Source of the DNA: Oscillospiraceae bacterium
GTDB lineage: Bacteria > Bacillota > Clostridia > Oscillospirales > Ruminococcaceae
DNA length: 64,000 nt
Assembly (NCBI GenBank): GCA_021201235.1
Contig: JAJQFI010000008.1
Span: 62,001-126,000, forward strand
Direction: 5' to 3'
In this document: in pieces, positions 36,346 through 48,473 of the stretch
How the letters are laid out: every line of letters begins with the position of its first letter
Numbering within the stretch: the first letter of the stretch is position 1
Position numbers and translations under genes: made by a program
The notes under the pieces: model-generated
What the model was told of the DNA's origin: nothing
The model's input: only the letters and a program-made list of their open reading frames with translations
Databases searched by the model: none

Positions 36346-36397
36346 AAAAAGGCTCCCCTGAAAGGGGAGCTGGCGCCGAAGGCGACTGAGGGGTTTC
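36346..36397 (-). repeat. Dispersed palindromic repeat, related unit in reverse orientation
   Basis: AGGCTCCCCTGAAAGGGGAGC followed by GGCGCCGAAGGCG and GACTGAGGGG. Read on the minus strand it matches the plan of the 46-bp unit at 10675-10720 (CCTCAGTC, a GCTTCGGC-type hairpin, then a CTCCCC/GGGGAG hairpin). Confidence 0.75.
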
Positions 36398-36410
36398 CGA
36401 TATTTGCCTA

Positions 36411-36480
36411 TTGCATTTCCCGACACAGTGTGGTATAATGATATAGTAAAAATGGGTATTGTCTGAAAATGACTATACCC
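36411..36480 (+). promoter_or_regulatory. Promoter and leader palindrome of the activase gene
   Basis: TTGCAT (36411-36416), 17-base spacer, TATAAT (36434-36439). Just downstream, GGGTAT-T-GTC (36454-36463) pairs with GAC-T-ATACCC (36471-36480), an interrupted inverted repeat near +10 to +35 that could be an operator or hairpin. Confidence 0.65.
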
Positions 36481-36520
36481 TATTAAAATGACACTTTTTA
36501 CTTGGAGGAGTCCAACGGAA

Positions 36521-39500
36521 ATGAATATCTATCGTGCAGGTATAGACATTGGCAGCACGACCATAAAACTGGTCATTTTGGATGATGACAATAAGATTAT
36601 TTTCGGCGAATACCGTCGCCATCAGGCACGGATTCAGCCTGCAATGAGCGAGCTTTTGACTGAGGCGAAAGAAAGGCTTGGCGATTTCAAACTTCGGCTC
36701 AAGATTACCGGCTCGGGCTCAATAAATCTCGGCAAAGCGCTTAATATCGGTTTCGTTCAGGAGGTCGCGGCGGTCGCTTCGGCGCTCGAGCTTGTGGCAC
36801 CCCAGACTGACGTCGCAATCGAGCTCGGCGGCGAGGACGCAAAAATTATCTACTTCAAGGGCGGACTCGAGGAGAGAATGAACGGCGTTTGTGCCGGCGG
36901 AACCGGCTCGTTTATAGATCAGATGGCGGCGCTTCTGCAAACCGATGCGGAGGGTCTTAATAATCTCGCCGCAAATTACCAGAGGCTCTACCCCATCGCC
37001 GCCCGATGCGGAGTTTTTGCGAAGACGGACATTCAGCCTCTTATTAACGAAGGTGCGGCGAAGGAGGATCTGGCGGCTTCGATTTTCCAAGCGGTTGTTA
37101 CTCAGACCATCTCGGGTCTTGCATGCGGCAAGCCTATAAGAGGATGCGTGGCGTTCCTCGGCGGTCCTCTTCACTTCCTTCCGGAGCTCAAAAAGGCGTT
37201 TATAAGAACCTTGAAGCTCACGCCCGAAAACGTCGTCGACCCGGACAATTCGCACTTATTTGCCGCTATGGGAGCGGCACTGGAAGCCGGTGACGAAGTC
37301 TTAACCGACCCGGACGTTTTAATCGAGCGTCTGAAATCGGGAATCGAGATGGCGTTTGAGCTCAAGAGGCTCGACCCGCTATTCAAGGACGAAGAGGATT
37401 TCAGAGAATTCACCGAAAGACATGCGAAAGCAGTCGTCAAGAAAGAGAAGCTTGAAGACTACAAAGGAAATTGCTACTTGGGAATAGACGCCGGCTCGAC
37501 CACGACGAAAATTGCCCTTATCGGCGAAGAGGGTCAGCTCCTCTATTCATACTATACATCAAATCAGGGTTCGCCCGTCAAAAGCTCGATAGAAGCCGTT
37601 TCGGATATGGGAAAGCACATGCCGAAAGGGGCAAAGATTGTAAGAGCCTGCTCGACCGGCTACGGCGAATCGCTCTTAAAGTCGGCATTCAACCTTGACG
37701 ACGGCGAAGTCGAGACCATTGCACACACCACCGCGGCGGCGTTCTTTAACCCGAACGTCGACTGCGTCCTCGACATTGGCGGGCAGGACATGAAGTGCAT
37801 CAAGCTAAAGGACGGCTCGGTCGATACTATCTTACTCAACGAAGCCTGCTCCTCCGGTTGCGGCTCGTTTATCGAGAACTTCGCGCAGTCCCTCGGGTAT
37901 ACGGCGCAGGAATTCGCCGAGAAGGCACTTTATGCGAAGCACCCGATTGACTTGGGCACTCGGTGCACCGTCTTCATGAACTCGAACGTAAAGCAAGCCC
38001 AGAAGGAGGGCGCAACGGTCGAGGACATCTCGGCGGGGCTCGCCTATTCCGTCATCAAAAACGCTCTCTTCAAGGTTATCAAGCTTTCGAGCGCTCAGGA
38101 ACTCGGTTCCTCAGTCGTCGTTCAGGGCGGAACGTTCATGAACAAGGCGGTTTTAAGAGCCTTTGAGAAGATTTCCGGAGCGGACGCAATCTGCCCGGAT
38201 ATTGCAGGAATCATGGGCGCATTCGGCGCGGCTCTTATCGCTAAAGACAGATACGACGGCACGCCTAGCTCGATGCTTCCTATCTCAGAAATCGAGAATC
38301 TGACATATAAGACCGTCACGACCCACTGCCGTGGATGCTCGAACAGCTGTATGCTCACTATCAACACCTTCTCGGGCGGACGTCGGCACATAACCGGCAA
38401 CCGTTGCGAAAAGGGTCTCGGGAACACCGCGTCAACCGACAAGGGTCCCAACATGATGGAATATAAATACGAGCGCATCTTCGGCTATGAACCGCTTGAA
38501 AACCCGACCCGTGGCGTCATCGGCATCCCGAGAGTACTCAATATGTACGAAAACTACCCGTTCTGGGCAACGTTCTTCACAAAGCTCGGATTCAGGGTTG
38601 AGCTTTCGCCGAAATCGAGTCACAAGATTTATGAGCTCGGAATGGAGAGCATCCCCTCGGAATCGGAGTGCTACCCGGCGAAGCTGTCGCACGGGCACGT
38701 CCAGTGGCTGATAGATCACGGCATCAAGACCATCTTCCACCCCTGCGTGTTCTATGAGCACATGGAGTCGAAGACGGCGCAGAACCACTATAACTGCCCT
38801 ATCGTCATCTCGTATCCCGAGAACCTGAAGAACAACGTTGAGGGAGTTATCGACGGAGACGTCCGGCTCATCCGTCCGTTCATCGCTTTCACGAGCGAGA
38901 AAACCGCCGCTGACAGACTTGTAGCAGTTTGTAAGGAAGAATGGAATATCTCCGAAAAAGAAGTAAGAGCCGCCGTTCACGAGGCTTGGGAGGAACAGCA
39001 CAAGGCGAAAGCCGATATAAGAGCCAAGGGCGCTGAGATACTTAAGTGGATGGAGGACAACCACCGCAAGGGAATTGTTCTTGCCGGAAGACCATATCAC
39101 GTCGACCCGGAAATCAACCACGGAATCCCCGAGATGATTGCTTCCTATGGGCTTGCGGTTCTGACGGAAGACAGCCTCCCGAACGACTTCATGACCGACA
39201 GCCCGCTCCGCTCGAACGACCAGTGGGTGTTCCACTCGAGGCTCTATGCCGCCGCCGAGTACATAAGAAACCGCGACGACCTCGAGCTCATCCAGCTCAA
39301 CTCGTTCGGTTGCGGACTTGATGCGGTCACGACAGACCAGGTTCAGGAAATCCTCAACGGCTCGAACAAGCTTTATACTGTATTGAAAATAGACGAGGTC
39401 TCCAATCTGGGAGCCGCCCGAATCAGAATCCGCAGTCTTCTTTCGGCAATGAATCAGCGCGACAGAAGCGGAATCAAGGCTATTCCACGCACTGCCGCCT

Positions 39501-40768
39501 ACAACAGGGCTACATTCACGAAGAAGATGCGCGACGAGGGCTACACCATCATCGCCCCGCAGATGAGCCCGATTCACTTCGACATAATTGAGCCGGTTGC
39601 GAAGAAGCACGGCTATAACCTCGTCGTCCTTGACAACGACAACCGCTCGGCTATCGACATGGGCTTGAAGTTCGTCAACAACGACGCCTGCTTCCCGTCC
39701 ATCACCGTTGTCGGGCAGATTATGGAGGCGGTGCTTTCGGGGAAATACGACACCGACCACCTCGCCATCATCATGACCCAGACGGGCGGATGTTGCAGAG
39801 CGAGCAACTACGTCGGATTTATAAGGCGTGCTCTTGAGAAGGTAAACCTCGGGCACATCCCTGTTATCTCGCTCAACGCGAATGGCATGGAGACGAACGA
39901 GGGCTTCAAGATGACGATTCCGTTTGTCCTCGACATGGCGAAGGCTATCGTCTATGGCGACCTGTTCATGAGGTGCTTATACCGCACAAGACCGTATGAG
40001 CTCGAGGAGGGCTCGGCGAACAAGCTCCACAAAAAGTGGCAGAAGATTGCCATTGACTCCCTCATCGACAACGAAAACGGAATGTCATATAAGAAGGTCT
40101 GCCAGGGCATTGTCGATGCCTTCGACAACCTGCCGCTCGACCCGACTATCGTCAAGCCGAGGGTCGGCATTGTCGGCGAGATTCTTGTAAAATACATGCC
40201 GCTTGCCAACAATCACTTGGTCGATCTCCTCGAAAGCGAAGGCGCAGAGGCGGTTGTCCCCGACCTCATGGACTTCATGAACTACAGCCTCTATAATGCT
40301 GTTTACAAGCACAAGTACCTCGGCACACCCTATCGTTCGCAGTTTGCGAACGAAGCGGGCATCAAGGCGATTAAAATGCTCCGCAAGCCCGCGACCGATG
40401 CGCTTGAGAAGAGCAAGCGGTTCGAGGCTCCGAGTGACATAAGGCACGTTGCCGAGCTTGCGAAGCCGGTTATCTCAATCGGCAACCAGTACGGCGAGGG
40501 CTGGCTCCTGACCGGCGAAATGGCGGAGCTCATCGAGATGGGCGTCCCGAACATCATCTGCATTCAACCGTTCGCATGTCTGCCGAACCACGTCGTCGGC
40601 AAGGGTGCCATCAAAGCCCTTAAAAAGCATTATCCTGAAGCAAACATAGTCGCAGTTGACTATGACCCCGGAGCTTCGGAGGTCAACCAGTTCAACCGCA
40701 TCAAGCTGATGCTGACGTCTGCGCAGAAAGAAGTAGCGAAGAAGCAAACCGAAAAAATCAAGGCATAA
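36521..40768 (+). CDS. 2-hydroxyacyl-CoA dehydratase activase fusion (BadF/BcrD-type ATPase, DUF2229, HgdB-like)
   Basis: 1415 aa. Two ASKHA ATPase domains (GIDIGSTTIKLV near residue 6 and GIDAGSTTTKIAL near 320) each carry a cluster-ligand Cys motif, CAGGTGSFIDQMA and ACSSGCGSFIENFA. They are followed by a DUF2229 domain (about 650-870) and a region related to the dehydratase D component (about 900-1400, with CCRASNYVGFIRRAL). Small activators use ATP to push one low-potential electron into radical dehydratases; the role of this giant fusion, common in Clostridia, is not established. ATG at 36521 follows GGAGGAG. Confidence 0.9.
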   Translation: MNIYRAGIDIGSTTIKLVILDDDNKIIFGEYRRHQARIQPAMSELLTEAKERLGDFKLRLKITGSGSINLGKALNIGFVQEVAAVASALELVAPQTDVAIELGGEDAKIIYFKGGLEERMNGVCAGGTGSFIDQMAALLQTDAEGLNNLAANYQRLYPIAARCGVFAKTDIQPLINEGAAKEDLAASIFQAVVTQTISGLACGKPIRGCVAFLGGPLHFLPELKKAFIRTLKLTPENVVDPDNSHLFAAMGAALEAGDEVLTDPDVLIERLKSGIEMAFELKRLDPLFKDEEDFREFTERHAKAVVKKEKLEDYKGNCYLGIDAGSTTTKIALIGEEGQLLYSYYTSNQGSPVKSSIEAVSDMGKHMPKGAKIVRACSTGYGESLLKSAFNLDDGEVETIAHTTAAAFFNPNVDCVLDIGGQDMKCIKLKDGSVDTILLNEACSSGCGSFIENFAQSLGYTAQEFAEKALYAKHPIDLGTRCTVFMNSNVKQAQKEGATVEDISAGLAYSVIKNALFKVIKLSSAQELGSSVVVQGGTFMNKAVLRAFEKISGADAICPDIAGIMGAFGAALIAKDRYDGTPSSMLPISEIENLTYKTVTTHCRGCSNSCMLTINTFSGGRRHITGNRCEKGLGNTASTDKGPNMMEYKYERIFGYEPLENPTRGVIGIPRVLNMYENYPFWATFFTKLGFRVELSPKSSHKIYELGMESIPSESECYPAKLSHGHVQWLIDHGIKTIFHPCVFYEHMESKTAQNHYNCPIVISYPENLKNNVEGVIDGDVRLIRPFIAFTSEKTAADRLVAVCKEEWNISEKEVRAAVHEAWEEQHKAKADIRAKGAEILKWMEDNHRKGIVLAGRPYHVDPEINHGIPEMIASYGLAVLTEDSLPNDFMTDSPLRSNDQWVFHSRLYAAAEYIRNRDDLELIQLNSFGCGLDAVTTDQVQEILNGSNKLYTVLKIDEVSNLGAARIRIRSLLSAMNQRDRSGIKAIPRTAAYNRATFTKKMRDEGYTIIAPQMSPIHFDIIEPVAKKHGYNLVVLDNDNRSAIDMGLKFVNNDACFPSITVVGQIMEAVLSGKYDTDHLAIIMTQTGGCCRASNYVGFIRRALEKVNLGHIPVISLNANGMETNEGFKMTIPFVLDMAKAIVYGDLFMRCLYRTRPYELEEGSANKLHKKWQKIAIDSLIDNENGMSYKKVCQGIVDAFDNLPLDPTIVKPRVGIVGEILVKYMPLANNHLVDLLESEGAEAVVPDLMDFMNYSLYNAVYKHKYLGTPYRSQFANEAGIKAIKMLRKPATDALEKSKRFEAPSDIRHVAELAKPVISIGNQYGEGWLLTGEMAELIEMGVPNIICIQPFACLPNHVVGKGAIKALKKHYPEANIVAVDYDPGASEVNQFNRIKLMLTSAQKEVAKKQTEKIKA

Positions 40769-40773
40769 TAAAA

Positions 40774-40809
40774 CAACCGTAAGGATTTGCCCTTACGGTT
40801 GATTTTTTT
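40774..40809 (+). terminator. Terminator of the activase gene
   Basis: CAACCGTAAGG and CCTTACGGTTG form an 11-bp stem with a short loop, followed by ATTTTTTT. The T-run touches the end of the convergent lipoprotein gene. Confidence 0.92.
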
Positions 40810-41278
40810 ACTCTGTCTCTATCTCGTAATGATTCCCGATTACGGTTATCAGCAGTTCGGCGAGGTCTTCGCTGTAGGATTCGTGCTGTAGGGTGTAGCC
40901 GGAATCGTCGAGGAGCCCGAGTAGCGACTCGTCCGTCGGGTCTGAAACTATCTCGTTTATCGAGCCGGCAACCGAATTCCAGCTCTCCTCCAAGTCCTCA
41001 TAATCCCAGTCGTAACCGTCCCACTCCGCAAGAAGCTCTTCGAGAGTTTCTTCGGTGAGCATGTCGCTGTGGTTCTCTGCCCAGTCGAGGAGGCTTCCCG
41101 CCGCCGAAACCGACCGAAGCGAGCTCCCCGCAGACCCGGGACCGACACCGAAGCAGGCATCCATCAGGTCGCAGAACTCGGAGATTTCGGCATCAGTAAA
41201 CTCAATCTTTTCACTGCCGCAAGCCGCAAGGCTCAGAACAACTGCGACGCAGGTTAAAATCAGTAGAAATTTCTTCAT
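40808..41278 (-). CDS. Small acidic lipoprotein, 156 aa
   Basis: Signal peptide with lipobox LAAC (lipidation at about Cys20), then a very acidic, helical protein with two further Cys near residues 35 and 42. ATG at 41278 has AAAGGAG eight bases upstream and is preferred to a TTG-type start further out. Surface-anchored, function unknown. Its upstream region is occupied by the MITE-like repeat at 41296-41386. Confidence 0.75.
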   Translation of the reverse strand: MKKFLLILTCVAVVLSLAACGSEKIEFTDAEISEFCDLMDACFGVGPGSAGSSLRSVSAAGSLLDWAENHSDMLTEETLEELLAEWDGYDWDYEDLEESWNSVAGSINEIVSDPTDESLLGLLDDSGYTLQHESYSEDLAELLITVIGNHYEIETE

Positions 41279-41295
41279 TAAAAGTGCTCCTTTCA

Positions 41296-41386
41296 TGTAG
41301 GGGCTGGATATACGTTAGCTTTGCTAAACTTCCCGCCCCTTGTGGTGCTGATGTCTTTGTTCGGGCGGATAATATCCGCCCCTACA
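41296..41386. repeat. 91-bp MITE-like repeat, third copy
   Basis: Ends are a 9-bp perfect inverted repeat, TGTAGGGGC (41296-41304) and GCCCCTACA (41378-41386). The inner GGGCGGATAATATCCGCCC palindrome is shared with copies at 10511-10602 and 11817-11907. No coding capacity. Confidence 0.8.
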
Positions 41387-41428
41387 CTGCTTCTACTTAC
41401 AATACAATTTACGCTCCAATATTATTGC

Positions 41429-41456
41429 AAAAATCCCGCAAAAATTTTCTTGCGGG
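41429..41456 (-). terminator. Terminator of the atp operon
   Basis: On the minus strand CCCGCAA and TTGCGGG (41435-41456) form the stem, followed by ATTTTT. It lies eight bases after the atpC stop. Confidence 0.88.
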
Positions 41457-41463
41457 ACTTTTT

Positions 41464-43319
<1,856 letters not shown>

Positions 43320-44165
43320 TCAGGACGTTGATCCCGCTACTATTTCAATAATCTCGTTGGTGATTGCCGTCTGTCTTATCTGGTTGTACTTGAGGCTCAG
43401 GTCGTCTATCATTTCCTCGGCGTTCTGTGTGGCGGAATCCATCGCGGTTCTTCGTGCCGCTTGCTCTGCCGCTCTGCTCTCGCAGAGGCAACCATAGAGG
43501 ACTCCCCCGAGATATTCGGGGATAATAGCATCGAACGCCTCGGCACTGCTCGGTTCATAAAGTATATCCGACTGGGTGGTCTTGCCCTTCTCGTAGCCTT
43601 TAAGAGGCAGAAGAGGAAGCACCGCCGGAGTCTGCGACAGAACGGAAACGAAGTTCGTATATCCGACGCAGATTTCGTCATACTCGCCGTTACGGAATCC
43701 CTTGCAGAGGGTCTTCGCAATCGAGAAGCAGTCGCCCACTCCGACGCCCTCGGCAAGAGTATAGTTCTCGGTGAGGATGTTGGCGCCCCGAAGTTTGAAG
43801 TACTCGACCGCCTTGTTGCCAATCGGGAGAACTATCGCGTTCTTCGCCTCGATTTCGGCTTGGCACATCTTGAGGATATTGTGGTTATATCCTCCCGCAA
43901 GCCCTCGGTCGCCGGCAATGACGACATAGACCGACTTCTTCACGTCTCTCTTTTTGAGATAGGGCGAAGATAAATCGCTTTCGGAAGCGGCAATATTACT
44001 TATCGTCGAGAAGAGAATCTCAAAGTATGGGCGGGAATTCAGAACCTGAGCCTGTGCGTGGTTGAGCTTTGACGCCGCAACCATCTCCATCGCCTTGGTT
44101 ATCTGCTCCGTCTTTTTTAGGCTGTTGATTCGGGTTTTTATGCCCTTTGCCGTTGCTGATGACAT
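43320..44165 (-). CDS. atpG: ATP synthase gamma subunit
   Basis: 281 aa. N-terminal GIKTRINSLKKTEQITKAMEMVAASK helix and C-terminal DNAxxNA-like helix ending NQIRQTAITNEIIEIVAGS form the rotor coiled coil; the central GDRGLAGGYN motif is conserved. 45 bases separate it from atpD. Confidence 0.97.
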   Translation of the reverse strand: MSSATAKGIKTRINSLKKTEQITKAMEMVAASKLNHAQAQVLNSRPYFEILFSTISNIAASESDLSSPYLKKRDVKKSVYVVIAGDRGLAGGYNHNILKMCQAEIEAKNAIVLPIGNKAVEYFKLRGANILTENYTLAEGVGVGDCFSIAKTLCKGFRNGEYDEICVGYTNFVSVLSQTPAVLPLLPLKGYEKGKTTQSDILYEPSSAEAFDAIIPEYLGGVLYGCLCESRAAEQAARRTAMDSATQNAEEMIDDLSLKYNQIRQTAITNEIIEIVAGSTS

Positions 44166-44176
44166 TAAGAGTCTCC

Positions 44177-45688
44177 TTATTCAGCAGAATATCTCACTGC
44201 AATCTCTTCAAGTGCTGTCTTTAGCTCGCTCTCGGTTTCCGGCTCAAGCTTTCCGGTGCTTCTGATTGCTTCAAGAACACCGTTATGATGATTCAGCATA
44301 TGCTCCTGCAAATCTGCCTCATAGTCGGGAATCTTCCCGACGGGAACGTTCTTCAGGTAGCCGTTGGTGGTGGCATAGAAGATGCAGACCTGCTGAACTA
44401 CGTCGATAGGCGAGTTGTTCTTCTGCTTCAAGACTGCGACAATTCTCTTGCCCAGATCGAGCTGAGCCTTCGTATCGGCATCAAGGTCCGAGCTGAACTG
44501 TGCGAAGCTCTGGAGCTCGCGATATTGCGAATAGATGAGCTTCAAAGATCCCGAAACCTTCTTCATCGCCTTGATCTGAGCATTGCCGCCGACACGGGAT
44601 ACCGAAATACCCGGGTTGATAGCCGGCATTACGCCTGCGTTGAAGAGCTCGGTCTCGAGGTATATCTGACCGTCTGTGATTGAAATTACATTTGTCGGTA
44701 TATATGCGGAAACGTCTCCCGCCTGTGTTTCGATTATCGGAAGAGCTGTCATGCTTCCTCCGCCTTTTTCTTTGGAAAGATGCGCCGCTCTCTCAAGAAG
44801 TCTTGAGTGGAGATAGAAGACATCACCGGGGTATGCTTCACGTCCCGGCGGACGACGGATGAGGAGCGATATTGTTCTGTAGGCAACAGCGTGCTTACTG
44901 AGGTCGTCATACACTACGAGAACATCCTTGCCGTTATACATGAAGTACTCGCCCATGGCACAGCCGCTGTAGGGTGCGATATACTGCATTGTCGGGAGCT
45001 CCGAAGCGGTTGCCGAAACAACTATTGTATAATCCATGGCTCCGCCGTCGGTGAGGTTCTTTACGACCTGCGCAACGGTCGAACGCTTCAAGCCGATTGC
45101 GACATAGACGCAGATAACGCCCTTGCCCTTCTGGTTGAGGATGGTGTCGGTCGCTATTGTGGTCTTACCAGTCTGGCGGTCGCCGATGATGAGCTCACGC
45201 TGACCACGTCCGATAGGAATCATCGAGTCGATGGCTTTTATACCCGTCTGAAGCGGCACCGTTACCGGCTCACGGTCGATAATGCCCGGTGCGGGAGATT
45301 CGATGGGTCTTGTTTCGGTGGTCTCAATCGGTCCCTTGCCGTCAATCGGCTGTCCGAGGGCGTTTACAACTCTTCCGATAAGAGCTTCGCCGACGGGAAC
45401 GGAGACGACATTGCCGGTAATCTTTACCGAGTCGCCCTCTTTTATTCCCTGGTCGTTATCCATTATAACGATGGAGACGGTGTCCTCTTCGAGGTTCTGC
45501 GCCATTCCGTGAGCGCCGTTCTCGAACTCGACAAGCTCGCCGTACATAACGCCGTCGAGACCCGTTGCCTTGGCTATGCCGTCACCAACCGAAACCACGG
45601 TTCCGACATTGACCTGTTCAAGCTTCGTTTCGTAGTTCTTGATCCGGTCGCTGATTATTTTTACAATTTCATCAGATTTTATATCCAT
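44177..45688 (-). CDS. atpA: ATP synthase alpha subunit
   Basis: 503 aa, non-catalytic nucleotide-binding F1 subunit. Walker A GDRQTGKT (near residue 169), the signature [14 protein letters not shown] near 363, and the beta-barrel N-terminal domain. Eleven bases before atpG. Confidence 0.99.
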   Translation of the reverse strand: MDIKSDEIVKIISDRIKNYETKLEQVNVGTVVSVGDGIAKATGLDGVMYGELVEFENGAHGMAQNLEEDTVSIVIMDNDQGIKEGDSVKITGNVVSVPVGEALIGRVVNALGQPIDGKGPIETTETRPIESPAPGIIDREPVTVPLQTGIKAIDSMIPIGRGQRELIIGDRQTGKTTIATDTILNQKGKGVICVYVAIGLKRSTVAQVVKNLTDGGAMDYTIVVSATASELPTMQYIAPYSGCAMGEYFMYNGKDVLVVYDDLSKHAVAYRTISLLIRRPPGREAYPGDVFYLHSRLLERAAHLSKEKGGGSMTALPIIETQAGDVSAYIPTNVISITDGQIYLETELFNAGVMPAINPGISVSRVGGNAQIKAMKKVSGSLKLIYSQYRELQSFAQFSSDLDADTKAQLDLGKRIVAVLKQKNNSPIDVVQQVCIFYATTNGYLKNVPVGKIPDYEADLQEHMLNHHNGVLEAIRSTGKLEPETESELKTALEEIAVRYSAE

Positions 45689-45706
45689 TGGCTTCTTCCT
45701 TTTAAA

Positions 45707-46255
45707 TCATGTCGTCCCCGAAGCGTCTTGCTTCAGGAGCTCCGAGACCTCTTTAAGACGGTGTGAAACGGTGCCGTCAATCTGCTTCGAGTCGTAGCTT
45801 AATTTAACTCCTCCGAGGCAGGACGGGTCGACCTTATTCGTGAGAATTATCTTCTTGCCGCTAAGCGACGCTATCTTCTCCGTGAGCTTCTTCGACTGGG
45901 AATCGCTCAGGGGCACAGCCGTAACCGCAGTTACAGGCATGATGCCGTTGTCGAAATAGTATCTCTCGCGATAAGCCTTGACGCAGTCGCCGTAGTGAGT
46001 GGCGATTGACTTCTCCGCCAAAAGCTTCATAAAGTTCAGAACGTAGGGGTGAACCTTGCCGCCGAGGCAATCGTCAACAAGCTTGAGCCTCTCCTCTTTT
46101 GCAACATTCGCCGCAGATAGGAACTTCAAATATTGGGGCTCTTTTGCAAACACATCTTCAAGCACAGTCAGCTCGTTATAAATCCGCTCCGTAAGGTTCT
46201 CGCTCATCGCCGCCGAATAGAGAGCCGAGCCGTAGTCACCTGCAAGCCCGCTCAT
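45707..46255 (-). CDS. atpH: ATP synthase delta subunit
   Basis: 182 aa. N-terminal helical OSCP/delta domain (YGSALYSAAMSENL) and C-terminal KIILTNKVDPSCLGGVKLSYDSKQIDGT signature. Connects the stator to F1. Overlaps atpF by four bases. Confidence 0.95.
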   Translation of the reverse strand: MSGLAGDYGSALYSAAMSENLTERIYNELTVLEDVFAKEPQYLKFLSAANVAKEERLKLVDDCLGGKVHPYVLNFMKLLAEKSIATHYGDCVKAYRERYYFDNGIMPVTAVTAVPLSDSQSKKLTEKIASLSGKKIILTNKVDPSCLGGVKLSYDSKQIDGTVSHRLKEVSELLKQDASGTT

Positions 46256-46752
46256 GACAAATCACCAAGGTCGTCGATAAAGCTGTCGACAAGGCGGCTC
46301 TGGTCAGCCAAAGTGAGTTCCCTTTCAACAACTCTGCCGGCAATGCTCACTGCGATTACGGAGATGTTGTCCTTGACCTCGCCCATGGCTTTCTTCTTTT
46401 CGAGAGCGATGTCCTCCTGAGCCTTCTCAAGGATTGCGCTCGCCTCTTTGTTAGCCTTCGAGACGATTTCTTCCTCTCTGCCCTGGGCTCTGGTTACGGC
46501 ATCCGAGATAATCTTGTCGCCGGTTTCACGGGCTTCTTCGAGCTTCTTCTGATACTCGTCGCGCATCTCGTTTGCCTCAGCCTTGGCTGTGTCGGCACTG
46601 TTATAGAGGTCATCTATTTCCTTCTGCCTGTCGTCGATTATTTTCATAACCGGCTTGAACAGAAATTTCTTCAGGACAAAGAACAAAAGAAGAGTGTTGG
46701 CGAGCGTGAACAGAGCCGTCCACACGTTGACGCCCAGAATCTCCTCGTACAT
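46252..46752 (-). CDS. atpF: ATP synthase b subunit
   Basis: 166 aa: one N-terminal membrane helix (about residues 8-30) then a long charged helix that forms the peripheral stalk. ATG at 46752 is preferred to a TTG six bases upstream because GGGAGG is eight bases before the ATG but only two before the TTG. Confidence 0.95.
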   Translation of the reverse strand: MYEEILGVNVWTALFTLANTLLLFFVLKKFLFKPVMKIIDDRQKEIDDLYNSADTAKAEANEMRDEYQKKLEEARETGDKIISDAVTRAQGREEEIVSKANKEASAILEKAQEDIALEKKKAMGEVKDNISVIAVSIAGRVVERELTLADQSRLVDSFIDDLGDLS

Positions 46753-46788
46753 TGTCAATTCCTCCCTTCGGAAATATCGGTACCCGTC

Positions 46789-47055
<267 letters not shown>

Positions 47056-47091
47056 TTAAATATTTTTTGTCAGAATGAAGTTCTGACGTGT

Positions 47092-48000
47092 TTACTTAGT
47101 TTCGACTGCCGTCTCGGGAGGCGGGCAAGCCTGTCCAATATATATCATGCTAAGCAGGCTGAATACGAACGCCTGAACAAAGCCTGAAAACAAATCAAAG
47201 TACACTGATAACAGTGCGGGTATACCTAAAGACAATATCGGGATGCCCGATAATAATCCGAGAGCTTCCAAGATTCCGCAAACTCCGAATGCTATGAAGA
47301 TTCCAAGAAGAATCCCCTTGAAAACGCCGATTTTCTTCTTTTTCAGCTTCTGATAAATCAAGATTCCCGCACCCAACAAGACAATCACAATCGGGATTAT
47401 GACGGTGCCGGAAACAAGGTTCAGAAGCATAGAAGAAAGAAGGCTCAGTGCGGTGTAGACAATAGCCGTGATGATGCCGCCACCGAAGACGTTGCCGAAG
47501 TGACGGAACGCCATGGAAATCGGCTGTGCAATCTCGGAAATGATATTCATCGGAGTCATGATGAAGACCGGCTCTGTAAAGCCCTTGAGCCACTTGAGAA
47601 CGCCCATATGCTTGATGTTGTTGTACCAGATAATCGCCGTCGTCATCAGTGCCCATGTCAGAACGACGCTTAGATCCGCAGTTGACGAGCGGAAGAAGCC
47701 GAACATGCCGATAAGTGAGCCGCAAATCGAGGACAGGAAAATTGTCCCGATATACGGGGTCCAACCGACGTTGTGCTCGCCCATTGAGGATGTGACGAGG
47801 TTACGGAGCATCTCGACGCCCTTTTCGACCAGAACCTGCAGTTTTCCGGGATGGGTTTTAAGATTCCTTCCAAGCAGAACCCCGGCAACACACAAAAATA
47901 TCGTCACAAGAAGAAGTGACAGAGTTGTTTGTGTCACGTTGATTCCGCCGAAAATCGGAATCGTGAAGTATATATACGCGCCGTTTATTTCTATGTCCAT
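47092..48000 (-). CDS. atpB: ATP synthase a subunit
   Basis: 302 aa with five or six membrane helices. The essential Arg is in PISMAFRHFGNVFGG (near residue 174), facing the c ring; a long C-terminal helix region and KKKK loop near residue 222 are present. Forms the ion half-channels. Starts one base before the atpI-like stop ends, so it is coupled to that gene. Confidence 0.95.
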   Translation of the reverse strand: MDIEINGAYIYFTIPIFGGINVTQTTLSLLLVTIFLCVAGVLLGRNLKTHPGKLQVLVEKGVEMLRNLVTSSMGEHNVGWTPYIGTIFLSSICGSLIGMFGFFRSSTADLSVVLTWALMTTAIIWYNNIKHMGVLKWLKGFTEPVFIMTPMNIISEIAQPISMAFRHFGNVFGGGIITAIVYTALSLLSSMLLNLVSGTVIIPIVIVLLGAGILIYQKLKKKKIGVFKGILLGIFIAFGVCGILEALGLLSGIPILSLGIPALLSVYFDLFSGFVQAFVFSLLSMIYIGQACPPPETAVETK

Positions 48001-48461
48001 CAGGTTTCACCTTCTTCTTTGGGCTCTTCTTCGGAAGGCGTTTCCGCAGTCGTCTCAACGACCGCAGGCGTTTCCTTCTTGCGGAAGAATTCCCAGACCG
48101 TTATCGTCGGTCTTACAAACACTATCGGGAGGACAAGCGCAAAGACATTGCAAAGCCCGCTCACGGCTCCCGCTACCCATACTATGAATATGACTGCGTA
48201 ACGAAGAACCATCGAGAAGGTCATGAGGCTTTTGCCGCCCTTGACGTCCTGAGCGACTGCTCTGTCGGATGCCACGCAGACCGAGATTGCCATGAACAGG
48301 AAGTTCAGGATTGCTAAGATTCCGCCAAGAATGCCGCCGAAAACCACGGTGCTGTCGAAAAGCTCGAGCAAGGCGAAGATTCCGAACATTGCGGCGATGC
48401 AGATGACCTGCCCTATTGTTATAATCAAGGTTTCGTGCAAAACTTCCTTACGGGAATCCAT
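48000..48461 (-). CDS. ATP synthase protein I-like (AtpI family)
   Basis: 153 aa with four predicted membrane helices and a Glu/Thr/Pro-rich cytoplasmic tail (about 128-153). Position before atpB and topology fit AtpI, which assists c-ring assembly or Mg2+ handling. Sequence identity to AtpI is not obvious by eye. Confidence 0.75.
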   Translation of the reverse strand: MDSRKEVLHETLIITIGQVICIAAMFGIFALLELFDSTVVFGGILGGILAILNFLFMAISVCVASDRAVAQDVKGGKSLMTFSMVLRYAVIFIVWVAGAVSGLCNVFALVLPIVFVRPTITVWEFFRKKETPAVVETTAETPSEEEPKEEGET

Positions 48462-48473
48462 TTCTTCTCCTAT

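Noticed and set aside
38432-39856. 474-codon open frame opposite the activase gene
   Set aside because: Antisense to a conserved coding region with no independent expression signals.
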